NCBI GenBank assembly: GCA_017871115.1
Contig: JAFCIZ010000004.1
Coordinates: forward strand, 1,154,501 to 1,218,500
Direction of reading: 5' to 3'
DNA length: 64,000 nt
DNA from: Cunninghamella blakesleeana
Taxonomy: Eukaryota; Mucoromycota; Mucoromycetes; Mucorales; Cunninghamellaceae
A program made the position numbers and the translations under genes. The number at the start of each line of letters is the position of its first letter. Position 1 is the stretch's first letter. The notes under the pieces are model-generated. The model did no database searches. It saw only the letters and a list, made by a program, of their open reading frames with translations, and was not told where the DNA came from. This document shows, in pieces, positions 37,588 through 50,504 of this stretch.

Positions 37588-38505
37588 TTAATTGAAGAAA
37601 AAAATAAAATAAAATAAAAAAAAGGCAATGTAAGTTAGACAAAAAAAGAAAAAGAAAAATGATAAGAGAAAAAGGTGGAAAATTGAAAAGTTGAAAAATA
37701 AAAAATTTTATCCGTCTTTTTTCTCTCCCGCCCAGTTTTTTTTTTTTCTTTTGGTATTGTTAAAAATTATTATTGCTATTTAGTGAAAAAATATATCTAT
37801 TTATTTTTTATTTTTATTTACAATATTCCCTATTTATTTTTAGTGCACATATAACATTGATTATTATTATTTTTATTATCATAATTATTTTTTTGATAAA
37901 CTTTATACTTTAAAAATAAAAAAAATCTGCGAAGTTGAAGGAAAGTCGTGAGAAACCTTTGTACATATTAATAAATTATTTATCTCAATGACAAATCTTT
38001 ACTTTTTGATTAATCCACGGCAAATTCCGACCATTTAATATAGCTTTAAAAGAGGGAAGAAAAAAACTAAATGTTTATATCTTATGACTTCATATATATA
38101 TATATAATTGTAAAGTAAAAATAAATAAATAAAAAACACATACATTTGAACTTTGTTTTGGTAAATTGTACTATACTCAATAAATTTAAAAGTCCTATCT
38201 GATCTGTTATGCTGATTGGTTAAATAAACACAATTTTTTTAAGTTGATCTTATTTGCTCAGTTACACCATTTATTTTTTTTGGTTATTTATAAACAAGAA
38301 ACTATGAAAGTGTGGGGAAAAATGCCGAATTTAAATTAAACTTTACTCACATTGATTAAAATTTATTGTATTAAATTAATAATATATATATATATATATA
38401 TAGATCTATAGCGATAATCTAATAAGGAATACCTAGAATATATAAATAATAAAAAATATTTAATAATAGTATACTTTAAACGATTTTTCTTTTATTTCTT
38501 CCTTA
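37588..38505. other. Intergenic region, TF promoter and STT4 3' end
   Basis: This 0.9 kb region has an A/G-rich block, then a pyrimidine-rich patch with GC (ttttatccgtcttttttctctcccgcccag, about 37706-37735) near the transcription-factor promoter. It is otherwise A/T-rich with (AT)n near 38381-38402. No gene was seen. Confidence 0.45.
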
Positions 38506-39577
38506 TTATGTTATATTTATTAATTTATTACCATTAGTAACTTTTTGGAAATAGTCATAGAGCACTGTTCTTTGATTTTCAAATGAATCTCTAATACGTT
38601 GAATAATAAAATCCGCGGCAGCCCTTTCTGATTTATCAGTTTGAAATCTTGAACGCATCCTTCTTATTGTATCACCTTTAAAACAGGGTAATCCAGATTC
38701 AAGCATTAATGTAACAAGTTGCATTATTTGTTCTGCGTATGGCCTCGATGCTAAATAAGCTTTTACAACTAAATCTGAGAATTGTTTAAACGATTGTTCT
38801 TCAGAACTTCCTCCCATCACTTGAATCATTTCTGTTGTCAATTTAAATGGCGAGCTTTCAAATGTAATTCCCCCGGGTGCAATATCGAAAATAAATCCAA
38901 AGTCTATTGTAAATCAAAATAATAAAAATGAAAGATAGTAGTAACATAAGTACAAATATATAATAATACTATCTATATATAGCACCCTTCTAACTTAATT
39001 TTATTCTTATTTTATATTTATATATACCAATATGTATGAGATGACCAGTTTCATTTAGCATGATATTCCCATTATGTCTATCTTTTATTTGTAAAAGATA
39101 AGAAACTACAGAATAGGCTGCCAAGCTTTGAACAAAGTTATTTCTTGCCTTTTGGAATTTAATTGTATTTGGATTGCCATATTTTGCTACAAAATAATTA
39201 TATATACTATTGACTTTTTCTCTTCCTAATTGATCTCTTGATATAGATTGCGGTATAACGTCGATAACTCCACGACCAGGAGCTGTTGCAACAACACGAT
39301 AAGGGTATAAATAAAGATCAAGCCCAACGTTGGAAAATATATTTTTAAAAACTGCAATTAATTGAAGTGCCAGTACATCTTGTCGACAGTCATCACCAAC
39401 TTTAAAGATTGCACTTTGCCATATACGTAGTACTGAATTATTTTCATCATCTTCATTATCGTTTTCTTTATTCTTTTTTAACAATTCCAATGATTTTTCT
39501 ATATCTTCTGTTTCATCATCTATATTTTCTTCCTTATTTTTTTCTATCAAAAATGTGGCCATAAATGGAGCCTAGAA

Positions 39578-39628
<51 letters not shown>

Positions 39629-40730
39629 AATTAAAGAGTGTTTTTTAAAAATATAATAACTATATATATATATAAATATATATACATTATGTTACTTAAT
39701 TTTACCTTAGCATGACTTTGTAATGGTCTTCCAGAAGTTCTACTAATATCTACTACATGGCCATCTGGATTACTTGGAAGATAAACACCAACATCAACTT
39801 TAATTTTACTAAGTTCTTCATCCAAACGTTTCTATTATATAAATAAATCAAAAATTAAAAATCAAAAAATATAAAGTTAATATTTTTCTTTTTTCTTTAT
39901 TTATTTCTTATTTTTCTTTTTCTTTTTGCCATATACAGTTTACCTTTTGTAAAGGTTTTTTTTCAACTTGACCATATTTAATATATTCTTTAAGACAGCC
40001 AGAAATAGCAGTAATATCACCAAAAAATTTAAATTCTCTTTCATAAAATTTACGATCTTCCCCATCAAAAGATGTCACTAACGTCTCGATGATATGTTCA
40101 AGTGTTGGCTTTAATGGGTCAGGTTTTTCACAATCTTTATCAGCATCTATAAAAAAGTTTGCTTTCATATTCCAAATGATTTGGTGTGCAAATAGCTGGG
40201 ACACTTGACCAGCTTTTAAAATATAATTTTTCACATATCCAAATTCATCATGGCGAAGTGCTTGTACAATTTGAGGAACATAAAAGAATACAATATCTAC
40301 CGAATAGTATTCCAAACTTCTCATTGCATATTGTAAAATAATAGGTTTATTCCCATAAGCTGGTAAAAAGTAATTAGCTGCTGTAATAGCTGGTACTGGT
40401 GCCCAATATTTGAGATACTAAAAAATAAAAATAAAAAAGAATATCAAAATTAATATAAAACCATTTATTTATTTTATAAATATATGCATAGCTAATCCGA
40501 AAATAAAACAAATCTTACCTTTAAATCTAATTTAGCATTTGATTTAATACCACTTCCAAGTAAAATAGATAAAGCATCTGGTACATCAACAACATCCAAA
40601 GTATTATTTGCAATTAAATTATGAAGTTCTGTGTTAATAATTGGTTCCTTAAATCTTTTCGATAGTTGCACTGCCATCCGTGGATTTTTTTTCCATGCAA
40701 AACGAATTAAAGTTTTCCAAGCATCCTATG

Positions 40731-40761
<31 letters not shown>

Positions 40762-43700
40762 TGTAATTCATTAGCATTGTTATAGTACCAGTAATTCTTT
40801 TAAATTTAAAGTTATATAATAAAAAGACATGATAATAATAAAAGAAAATTAAAAAAAAAAAATAAAAAAATTATATTTCAATACTTACATCAGTATTCAA
40901 TGACTTCTCAATGGCGCATGGAAAGGCTTCCATCTCACCAGGTCCAGAAACTGAATTTAAAGGATTACCCCATACTGATGATCTATATATTTCATTCTCT
41001 ACTAGCAATAGTAGTAGTTTGCTTGATAGCTGATGATCACGAATAACATCATCCTTTGTTTTATCTAGACAATTATTTAAAAAATATCAACAATAGTAAT
41101 AATAATAATAAAAAAGATATTAGTTCACTATTTGCTTATACATTTATATAAATGTTCATATGTAAATAATTTTACCCCTTGATAGCATATATAAGCCAGA
41201 TGTTATACTAGAGTTTGAATTTAGTGCTATGTGACTTGATACGATATGATCTAATTTTGGATTGTCTTCCTTAATCAAGTTAAATAAATTGACCATAATG
41301 TTTTTTTCTAATAATGCCATTGATTTCCATGATCCAAATCGCCAGCTGACACAATAATAATAAAATAAAATAAAAATAAAAGCAATTAGATTAAAGTACT
41401 GAAATCAAATATGGTATCAATTTATTATTAATGTTATTATTATTATTATTTCCTTACCTTGGAGGTAATTCAAACCAATTATATGCCGAACCATATATTA
41501 ATGATCTAAGTCGATATTCAGAATAAGCCTCTAAATGAACAGATTTTAATATATTTATACCCAAATAAAGAAGTTGAAATCGCGGTAATCTTGACAATGG
41601 GTGGGTGCTATTAAAAAAAAAGAAAAAAGAAAATAGACATTATTAATTATTTTATTATTATAAATTTATTTTTATTTATTTATGATACATTACCTCATTA
41701 GATGTGTATTTTGGAATGATAATTTTAAGAGCTGAATACATAATTTAACTATGTGTCGATTTCTATGTCGTATTGAGAAAAAAAGACTTGTGATAAAACG
41801 AAGCCAAATCTCGTGTGGTGCAAATAACTTTGAAACTTCAACTTGTTTGGCTATATTACAGGAAGTATCTGAAGGGGTGTATGTCATTTTTTGTAAAAAT
41901 GGGTCGTGATCACTATAAAGTAAAAAATTCATAGTATTTAATTATATTTAAAAATTATTATAATTACTCGTTTTTTATTTTATTTTTTACGGTATATATG
42001 GACAGACGACTTACTTATATTTTGGAGAAAATAGACCTTTTCTATGACTTTGAGCCCATGACCACATGGAGAGCATTTCTACCATTATTCTTTTTTCTAT
42101 ATCAGGTCGTTCTATGATTATCCAGTTCCAAACATCAGTACCATCTCTAAGTGATTCTTCTGTAAAGATATACACAGGTAATCGAACAAGATTATTTACT
42201 AAATCAGGATATACCTATATGCAAATATATATAAAGATTAAACATTAGCTATTGATCATCTATCAATTTATTAATTTATGCAACCATTTTTTTTTTGTCT
42301 GTTACCTTTTTTTGTGAAATTATAAACGCAGCAGTACGATATAACACTTGACGAACTTTAATAGCTTCGACTGATATTTTCTTTTCAACATCCAAAAGTA
42401 ATGAATCTGTTAACGACTTTACCAGTTTATGATTAATTTGAGCCGAGCCTAACGACAATAAATTTAATAATAAAAGCAATAATAAAATATATATTAAAAA
42501 GGATATAGTATACATTTACAAAAGTTATATTGATTAATGTATGGAATATAAAAATAAAAGAATATAGATTAAATGCTTACTTTCTGGGTTTTGATTGTTT
42601 GTAATAAAATTAATACCATTGATTTCCCCCATATAATAACGTCTTGAAGTAAAACCGTTTGTAAAATTTGAAGAATTATCGAAACCAATACCTGGTATAA
42701 CACGTTCATATTCTAATATATGTAAAACAATTAAACATATGTAAATATAAAATATTACAATATAACATTTTACTATGAGATAATTCTATTATTTTAAAAA
42801 GAAATATTTTTATTTTTACCTGAACTTTGTCCATTTGATGACATCTTTCCAACTTCTATTGCAACAATTCGTCCCATATGAGTTGTATTCATTGGTCCAC
42901 CAACTTCAAACATATCAAACTCAGAAATATAATCTTGAAGTGATCCAGTTGTTTCCATAGGACACCATTCCATTGAAAGTAATAGCCATTTTTTAGCAAA
43001 ATCTTTTATTTTATTAAATACCTTTTTTCTATAATCAAAGCAATCCACCATTTCTATAGATATATCGACACGTTTTGATGTAAATTGATAAATAGCATTG
43101 TACTATTAAGCAAAATATAAATAAATATTTTTGTAAGGTTTCCAATATCTCTCTCAAATATTATCATATTTAAAAGATATAAAAAAGAGTCTTTTTTTTT
43201 TTTTTTACTTACTTCATTGGTATATTCAGCACTACAGCTCAGCCATAATAATTGTACAAGTTCCAATAATAATACTATAAGCGATTTTTCAGTAAAGACT
43301 TGAGGGAAAGAGTATACTATAGTATCCACTACTTGAACAGCTAATTGATGAACCTTTGATATTTTATGACAACACAGTGGCAGTAAATCTTCAAGTTGAT
43401 TATTTATATCTTTTCCAAGTAATTGATTGGACGCTTTTACCAAGGACACTTTGATGTAATCATTTACAACGCGATTCAATATACCCTCTAAACAATTTGT
43501 TAATGGGGATCCTGTGGCTATACTTTCATTCATAAAGTAGCGTACCATAAAATCCGTTCTTCCTGTTTGACTTCTTCTTGTTTCTGTATGATAGATGGCC
43601 AACAAAAAGACAACCATTGAAAAAGGTAAATATTTGATATCATAGGCATGCGTTGGTAAAATCTCTGTCAGAACATGCCTTAAACTATCTGAATTCATAG

Positions 43701-46700
43701 CGGCTATAGCATTTTCACTGCTTAACACAAAATTATGATCAAGATTACTTTCCAAATATTCCGATGCACTATCAATTACTAGTAATGGGGTTTTTTGAGC
43801 TATAGCTAATAAAGAAACCTGCAAGTGGCGTGTTTCTTTGGTTTCTATTACGAATCCAAATAATACGCATAAAAACCACATATTTTGGAAGAGTGCTGTT
43901 AAGGTTTCAGAAGGTGGGTTATCTTGAGGATTAAAATCGCTGTGTGCTAATAATTCATGAATGGCTTGGAGTAGTGATCCAAGTTTATTTTGCAATACAA
44001 ATTTATCAGCTTTTGATTCTATTGTTAAAATTTTGCTACCTTGTTCCAAAAATAAGGATAATAAATTGGTTAGATAAGTTTGATAAAACTCAGGGCGGCA
44101 TGATAATCGTTTAGATAAATCAATTTGAGAATTCAGTATCTATATAGTTTATATATTAAAAAAATAAGAATAAAAAATTAGATAAGTACATATTAAATAT
44201 AATTCATTTTTATTATACATTACAATTCTTTTCGCTTACAATTAACCATATATGATTTTCTGATATAAAATATTCATTGCTATATTCTGACAAGAGTGTT
44301 AAAATTTCATCAAATACACCTGTTGTAGATCCTAAAGCAAAATCAACTAAGCCCGAAATAAGAAATTTAATTGTTGATACAGAAAAAGACTTTCGTTGAA
44401 GTATAAGCATTGAAAAAGCTTGTGATATAATCTAGAACATATATATATATATATTAATGATGTAAATATCCATATTAAAAATATATTTGAATATTCATAT
44501 CCTTATAAAAGTCCTTTATCTAATAATATTTATAGTATCTACCTTATCATCCTTAAGATAAACTGCCACATCAATAATTGCAGTTACCACATTAATTCTT
44601 ACTTGCTGTTTTTGATTTTCGTCAAAATCTCTAATTTTAATGTTATCACTATCACCACATATTCCCTTATGACCATCAGCTATTTCATTATATCGAATTA
44701 ATTCATTGAGTAATCTGTATAAAACTGACATTGCTGTTTGAGATAAATCCTTTTTTGGCATGATCTATAAAGTAAATAAGTAAATAAATAAAAAATTCAT
44801 ATATATATGAAAGGGTGTGGTGTTTCTTGTCAATATATATAAATATTATACACACACTTACCTGTATACACTGAGCTAGTCTTATGATGGCAAATTTTCG
44901 TATGTTCATCGTATTATTTTCTAATTCCACTATATTCTCAAACGTAGCCGAAGGTGTTGCAAGAAACTGACATATAGCATCTATCATTCTATTGTTAAGG
45001 TGTTTAAAACTACATGATTAAATAATAGTAATAATAAAAAAAAAAATAAGTTTATTTGATATCATTTTTATAACTTTTTAACATTAAAATTTATTATTTC
45101 TTTTCTCTTACTTTAGTGCTAATAGAGCGGCAGCATCCAGAGCGGCAGCATAAATCCATGGATCGTGTATATTTGAATCAAGAAAAAGGCAATCTATGAT
45201 ATGAGTTACTAATACATCATCTACTTCTTGTAAATAAACCGAAGCTAGTGCTGCAACGTGCTAATAATTAAATATTAAATATTAGATAATATATATATAT
45301 ATATATATATATATTATTAGTAAAAGAAAAAAAATATTTTTCATCAGGGATATAAATATTATCTTTTATATGACTTTTTTTTTTTTTTTACCAAACTTGT
45401 ACCCATTATACCTGTCAGATAAAATGTTTCAGATTTATCCTCAACACCATCCTTTTCTATATTCAAATTATCACGCACATCACGATAATATCCTACTGAT
45501 GAAACATAAAAGGCACGCATGTTTTTTTTATTTCTTTCCTCGTCATCCATTCTATTTTCATAATTATTTTCATTTTCACTTTCATTTTCATTTTCATATG
45601 TAGCTGTTGCTGATGGTACAGACGATGCCGAAGGTTTAGGTTTTGCTGTGTCTTTCATTAAACATGTCCATATATATTCAATATTGTTAATAAAATGAGA
45701 TTTTTTAGGAAACCCATCAGGAGAAACCCAGTTATCCAGATCTATACAATTATCGAATGTTTTTTCTTGTCTAACCAACATCCGTGCAAGTGTATTCCTA
45801 ATCACTATCATACTATCGTAAATGATCCTATTTGGCGTCAAAGGTACTTCATTTTCCCAATAAATCTTTAAAATTTGTCTACTAGTTGATACAGTATTAT
45901 CATCATCATTCTTTTTGTCATGAATACATGTTGTAATGGCATTTTTTATGTTTTCTATGGCTTGTTGTTTCGTTATGCTTCTTAAATGAGAACAAAATTT
46001 ATCCAATTGAAGCCCCGTATCAAAATAAGGTGATTTTTGAAGTGCTTGGAACACCCCGTTCAAACTTGGAAACAAAAAACATATAATATGATCAACTAAA
46101 TAAAAAAAAAAAAAAAAATAGGAATAAACGGGGGAATTACAGTTAGTTCTATACACTCGTATCAACATTTTTATAAACAGGTATTCAAATAATATTTTTA
46201 CATATTTTGTTATATTTTATTATATTACCATCCATATTGTTATCAATCAATTGTTCATATAATGAGACCGTATAAGCAACAAGTAAGTTGACTATATTTG
46301 CATGTTGCTCGGGAAGTTTTCGAGAGAGATATACAAGACAATAAAAGAGCTGGTAAGTTATAGTTTCAGGTAGTGCTGGACCTGTAATTTATGAACAAAA
46401 TCAACAATTTAGTCATTTTATTTATTTTTTTTCTTTGAATTTACATTTTTATAAATTAACTAACCTTGACTTAAAGTAGGGTATTCCCATTCATATACTT
46501 GTAAACATCTTATATAATTCATTAGCTTAGCTACTGTTTCAAGTTGGGGAAGTTGAACGGTTAATGCATATTTTATAAAAGCAGATAAAGCTTCAGAAGA
46601 TCTGTTTGTCTATTCAATAATATGGTATAATAAAAAAGTGTATATTTACATTTAATATATATAATAACCCTATTGTTATTCGAGTGTATCGGCTATTTTA

Positions 46701-47009
46701 TTCTTTTTTTAAGTACCATTTTGATGCTTTTAATTGAGCTCATATCTTTACGTGTTAAAATAACAGTTGAATCAATAGGGAAGTCTTCCTTTGGTAGAGA
46801 AGAGCACTTTGAATTGAATCTTTGTAGATCTTCATTACTGATATCATCTTGAAGTGTTGACAACGTGTCAGACAATTTTGATAATATTCGTGAATGAAGT
46901 TTTCGGCTATATACATGTATTTAAAAAATGAATCAATAAAAATACTTTGTTATATAAACATGAATCTATTAAATAAATATATGATATTTAAATATACATA
47001 CTTTAACAT
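38506..47009 (-). CDS. STT4: Phosphatidylinositol 4-kinase type III alpha (Stt4/PI4KA)
   Basis: There are 23 exons on the minus strand: 47002-47009, 46717-46906, 46465-46609, 46229-46381, 45392-46095, 45112-45260, 44862-45009, 44543-44764, 44240-44431, 43213-44139, 42820-43102, 42581-42712, 42306-42448, 42015-42214, 41694-41912, 41458-41607, 41176-41345, 40889-41064, 40519-40725, 39944-40417, 39706-39831, 39028-39571 and 38506-38903 (2019 aa; yeast Stt4 1900, human 2102). The long helical solenoid is followed by the PIK accessory domain ([51 protein letters not shown]). The kinase domain has KVGDDCRQD (1764-1771), [23 protein letters not shown] (about 1867-1878) and IDFGFIF (DFG restored by splicing). 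Known role: makes PI4P at the plasma membrane. A Lys/Asn/Glu insert precedes the kinase and a GAAAAT-coded Glu/Asn stretch lies in exon 5. The 8-nt first exon is the least certain piece. Confidence 0.93.
39581..39624. repeat. (AT)n microsatellite inside an STT4 intron
   Basis: About 22 AT units fill most of intron 21 of STT4, right next to the acceptor before exon 22. In RNA it could form a self-complementary hairpin. Confidence 0.85.
47002..47009 (-). other. STT4: Eight-nucleotide first coding exon of STT4
   Basis: The minus strand reads ATGTTAAA|GTATGTATATTT. Joined to exon 2 (C-CGA-AAA-CTT) it gives Met-Leu-Asn-Arg-Lys-Leu-His. The donor GTATGT is good and no other in-frame ATG was found before exon 2. 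It is less certain than the calmodulin and ARL1 cases because the family N-terminus is not conserved. Confidence 0.6.
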
Positions 47010-47902
47010 ACTTAAAATAAAATAGAAAAGAAAGAAAAAAGGTAGAAAAGAAAAGAAAACTGTGAAAGAAAAGAAAAATAGAATACCGTAAAATAGAACT
47101 AAAAAAAAAATTAAATTCAGCGCATAATATTTTTAAAGAATTACAAATGGGAATATCTTGGTGTGTCAAAAAAAATCCCCTACTTTTGGAATGTGTGTAA
47201 ATTGCCTCAGGCAACAAAAAAAAATAGGAATTTGTATGACTACTAGTATATATATATATATATATATATATAAATGTAATAAATAAATAGTGTATTGGCT
47301 ATATTTTTTGATTGATTTTTTATTTCTCATACTTTGTCTATAAAGATAAAAAGCATTATATAGTTATTTTGAGGTATTGTTTTTTTTTTTATTTTGGGCC
47401 TCCATCACGCAAAAAGCTATTGATTGGTTTGTTTAATGTGGTATTTTTTCTTTTATGTTTTTTACTCTAATTCTGAATTACATAGAAAGCTGCTACTTTT
47501 TGTGCTGTAGATTCTTTTTTTATTTGTTTGACTCGTTTGTATTACATCAACTTGCACTCATTTATTTGTTTAACTGTTTATTTTTGTGTAGCAAGCTCAT
47601 TTCTCTAAACATAGGTTACTTTGACTTTTAAAAAAAAGTTTACTTTAACAATAATACTGCGTTTCATAACAATAAATAAAGACGGTTAAACCGAGAAAAC
47701 AACGCTGTAACTTTGTTTATTTATATTTATATTTTTAAAAAAAATACTTTCCCAAAACTAATCCTAAAATAGCATTTTTTTTTGACAAGTGCCAAATTTA
47801 TTTTCCTTTATTAAATCAATATAAATAAACTTTTTTTATATCACTTTTTATTCTACTTTACTCTATTTTATTCTTAATTTATAATTATTATCTATTATTC
47901 AA
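47010..47902. promoter_or_regulatory. Divergent intergenic region, STT4 / orphan gene
   Basis: This 0.9 kb region has a G/A block with aaaaaaaaaattaaattcagcgc (about 47100-47122) near STT4, then an (AT)n run (47251-47271) and poly-T. An ORF-like minus stretch at 46969-47217 is judged spurious. A pyrimidine-rich leader lies before the orphan start codon. Confidence 0.4.
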
Positions 47903-49066
47903 ATGGAAGAATCAAGTTTAGCTGGTGATATATTTTGGTGGATTTCCATGTTATTTGGGATCTACCGGCAAACACCAACCAGATTTATTTATGAACACGA
48001 TGATAATCCTAATATTAAGAAACATACCAATATACCCATTCATCAAGACACAGAGAATCATATTCATTTTGATATTACCATGCTAACCAATGAAGACTAC
48101 CGATGTGCGTTTAATAGAGGTTTTTATTCTTATAAAACGACCTTGATATGCATTCTTATTGATTTATTTCTTATTTTTTATTTATGGACAAATGATACCT
48201 TTGCAAGCTGGATAAAGTATGGCGATTTGGAAATGCGACAAAGCCTTTTTTTAAATTTATGGCAGCGAATAATCCTCACTTTTTTATTATTTTGGGGTAA
48301 CACGAGTATTTTGGTGGTTCGAAATCCATTGAGAAAAAAAACCATCCAGCAATTTCTTTACCGATCTTTATTGATGACCACTTTTTCCCTTTATTGTCTC
48401 AATAGAGATGATTTTTGTAATCAATTGGATACCATCAACAACTACCCCGATGAAGATACAATCGTTACTGGTGATGTTAATGGAAAAACCAATCTAAGAT
48501 ATTTAGAATATAATTCTTTATTATTTAACCCTTTTGATGATGATAACAGCAATGCATTCAGCAATTATAATAGTAACCTTCTGGATACACTGTCATATAA
48601 TCATATTATACGACTAGACAGTAATCACACTTGGTCTGAAGTATCATTAAATGGTATAACTTACCGTATTAACAGAAATACTTTTAACTTGATTACAAAT
48701 TGTAATATGAATGGTACAAATGTTCATTTAATAGTTGCTAAATCTAATAATTCTACTCTGCTGACTTTCACAAGAGGTACTGAAAGAAATATTGATCTTT
48801 TCAAGAATATATGTATGGAGTGGTATGTCAGTGAAAGAACGAGGTGGTTTGAAGATGATATGTATCGTAGGTTAAACATCAGAGACAAATTGGCTGTACT
48901 TTCTTATGGCTGGCATTGGTCACATGATAATAATATGCAACACAATGGCTCCACTATGATAATAAATTGCGATGGTGCAAGTATTACTGTTAAATTTAAC
49001 CCTGAAAACAAAGTTGTGCCTAGCTATAACAGAGTTTTGCGCCCAAGGGCTGGGTGGATAGCTTAA
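47903..49066 (+). CDS. Intronless orphan membrane protein (387 aa)
   Basis: This is a single uninterrupted frame from ATG 47903; I do not recognise it. The N-terminus has an aromatic segment (IFWWISMLFGIY, 10-21). Two strong hydrophobic helices follow at about 79-95 (TTLICILIDLFLIFYLW) and 121-139 (QRIILTFLLFWGNTSILVV), with a weaker one at about 152-166. The C-terminal 220 residues are soluble-looking, beta-prone, with several Cys and N-x-S/T sequons (NHT, NGT, NNST, NGST), which suggests a lumenal or extracellular domain. It ends RVLRPRAGWIA. It differs from most genes here in lacking introns, and G/C use is slightly higher at the 3' half. The length of open frame in such A/T-rich DNA strongly supports a real gene. 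It could be lineage-specific or acquired; no function is proposed. Confidence 0.7.
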   Translation: MEESSLAGDIFWWISMLFGIYRQTPTRFIYEHDDNPNIKKHTNIPIHQDTENHIHFDITMLTNEDYRCAFNRGFYSYKTTLICILIDLFLIFYLWTNDTFASWIKYGDLEMRQSLFLNLWQRIILTFLLFWGNTSILVVRNPLRKKTIQQFLYRSLLMTTFSLYCLNRDDFCNQLDTINNYPDEDTIVTGDVNGKTNLRYLEYNSLLFNPFDDDNSNAFSNYNSNLLDTLSYNHIIRLDSNHTWSEVSLNGITYRINRNTFNLITNCNMNGTNVHLIVAKSNNSTLLTFTRGTERNIDLFKNICMEWYVSERTRWFEDDMYRRLNIRDKLAVLSYGWHWSHDNNMQHNGSTMIINCDGASITVKFNPENKVVPSYNRVLRPRAGWIA

Positions 49067-49709
49067 AATTCCTTTTATCATTATTATTTATATTACTATT
49101 TATATATTGTAAAGATGTCAATATTTGGATACTTTATGGATAATTGGCCATTTTATTTCGTTAGCATTAGCTTTGTTATTAAATTACTTATATAACGTTT
49201 AATGGTTTTTTTTTTTTTTTTTTTTTTTTGTTTCAAAATGTATTATAATTAAATTGAAAGCTACTTACTAAGTAATATAATAAATATTATCAATATTATT
49301 TTATCGTAAAAAGTTAATAACCTGCATAAAGCGGATTGATTTATAAATTTGAGGCGACATGAAAAACTCAATAATATAGAGTGAAGACTCCATCTTTTCG
49401 TTTTTTTTAAGTAATAGCAATAATAGCAATTACAACAATGATAATAATAAACTATCGTATATAAAAAAGGCAAAAGAATTTTATTAATTGATATAATATT
49501 AAATTTATAATTAGTAGACTTGATCAATAAAAACATATCAACAGTTATTATTTAGTAATATAAAAGGAATGGAAAAGGAAAAAGATAACGAAAAATTAAC
49601 AATGAATTTCTGGCTTTAAAATTTTTGACATTAAAAACCTTCCATCAATTTTTTTTAACCACATCTTTTTTTCTTCTTTTAAACTCTTTTTTAACACACT
49701 TTTTATACA
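49067..49709. other. Intergenic region upstream of peroxiredoxin
   Basis: This 640 bp region has a long T run (49207-49229), then A/T-rich sequence. Short open frames on the minus strand are AT noise. It is the presumed peroxiredoxin promoter/leader and orphan 3' UTR. Confidence 0.45.
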
Positions 49710-49985
49710 ATGGTAAATCTTTGATAGTAAAATATGAATTACTATATAATAATATATTCTTTTAACATACATGACTATCAATACTTATTCATTTTCTTTT
49801 ATTAATAGATTCAAGTTGGCGATATTGTAATTTTCTTCTTTTTTTTAAAAAGAAAAAAAAGTATAAAATAAGAGCAAGTTACTAATAAGAATATATTTTC
49901 TTTGACTAATATAGATTCCTGACGGTACACTTCAATACGTTCCATATGATCCCAAGGAAGATTTAAAAGCTTGTCCTCTGTAAGC

Positions 49986-50019
<34 letters not shown>

Positions 50020-50504
50020 TAGCTTTAAATTGCATTATTTTATTTATATTTCTATGCTGACTTCTCAATTATATGACATATAGTCCTCAACCTTATAAAG
50101 TTCACGAAAAATTAAAAGGTAAAAAAGCTGTTATTTTTGCCATCCCTGGACCTTTTACTCCTGCTTGCTCAGAAAAGCATGTTCCTGGGTTTATCGATGC
50201 TCACGATGCTCTTAAAGCTAAAGGTATTAATGAAGTAATTTGTTTATCTGTTACTGATGCTTTTGTCATGAATGCTTTTGGCAAAGTATCAGAAACCAAA
50301 GGAAAAATCATTATGGCTGGTGATGGTAGTGCTGTTTACACAAAGGCATTAGGATTGGATCAAGACTTAACAAATAATGGTATGGGTATAAGATCAAAAA
50401 GATTTGCTATTGTTGTAGATGATTTGGTCGTGAAGTACATTGGTGTTGAAAAGGTTCGTGGTGTATCATGTTCTGGTGCTGAAGCTGTCCTTGCTAAATT
50501 ATAA
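49710..50504 (+). CDS. Atypical peroxiredoxin, Ahp1/Prx5 family
   Basis: There are four exons: 49710-49712 (ATG only), 49809-49826 (18 nt), 49915-49979 and 50084-50504 (168 aa, the usual Ahp1 length). The spliced N-terminus is MIQVGDIIPDGTLQYVPYDP. The thioredoxin-fold core is GKKAVIFAIPGPFTPACSEK with the peroxidatic Cys57 in the T-x2-C motif (T54). Cys27 (DLKACPL) sits where the Ahp1 resolving cysteine lies, N-terminal to the peroxidatic one. Known role: thioredoxin-linked reduction of H2O2 and alkyl hydroperoxides, with preference for organic peroxides in Ahp1. The C-terminus AKL fits a PTS1-like peroxisomal signal, as in vertebrate Prx5 (SQL). An unspliced reading from the ATG at 50073 would lose the N-terminal strand and Cys27, so I reject it. 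Confidence 0.92.
49809..49826 (+). other. 18-nt microexon of the peroxiredoxin gene
   Basis: ATTCAAGTTGGCGATATT is flanked by attaatag and GTAATTTTC. It encodes Ile-Gln-Val-Gly-Asp-Ile, the conserved I-x-V-G-D start of Prx5/Ahp1 proteins, joined to Ile-Pro-Asp-Gly-Thr-Leu in the next exon. Confidence 0.85.

Noticed and set aside
46969..47217. 82-codon minus-strand ORF upstream of STT4
   Set aside because: It starts at a non-ATG codon and is rich in Phe/Leu/Ser from A/T sequence. It overlaps the probable STT4 promoter and first exon in another context and shows no family resemblance.
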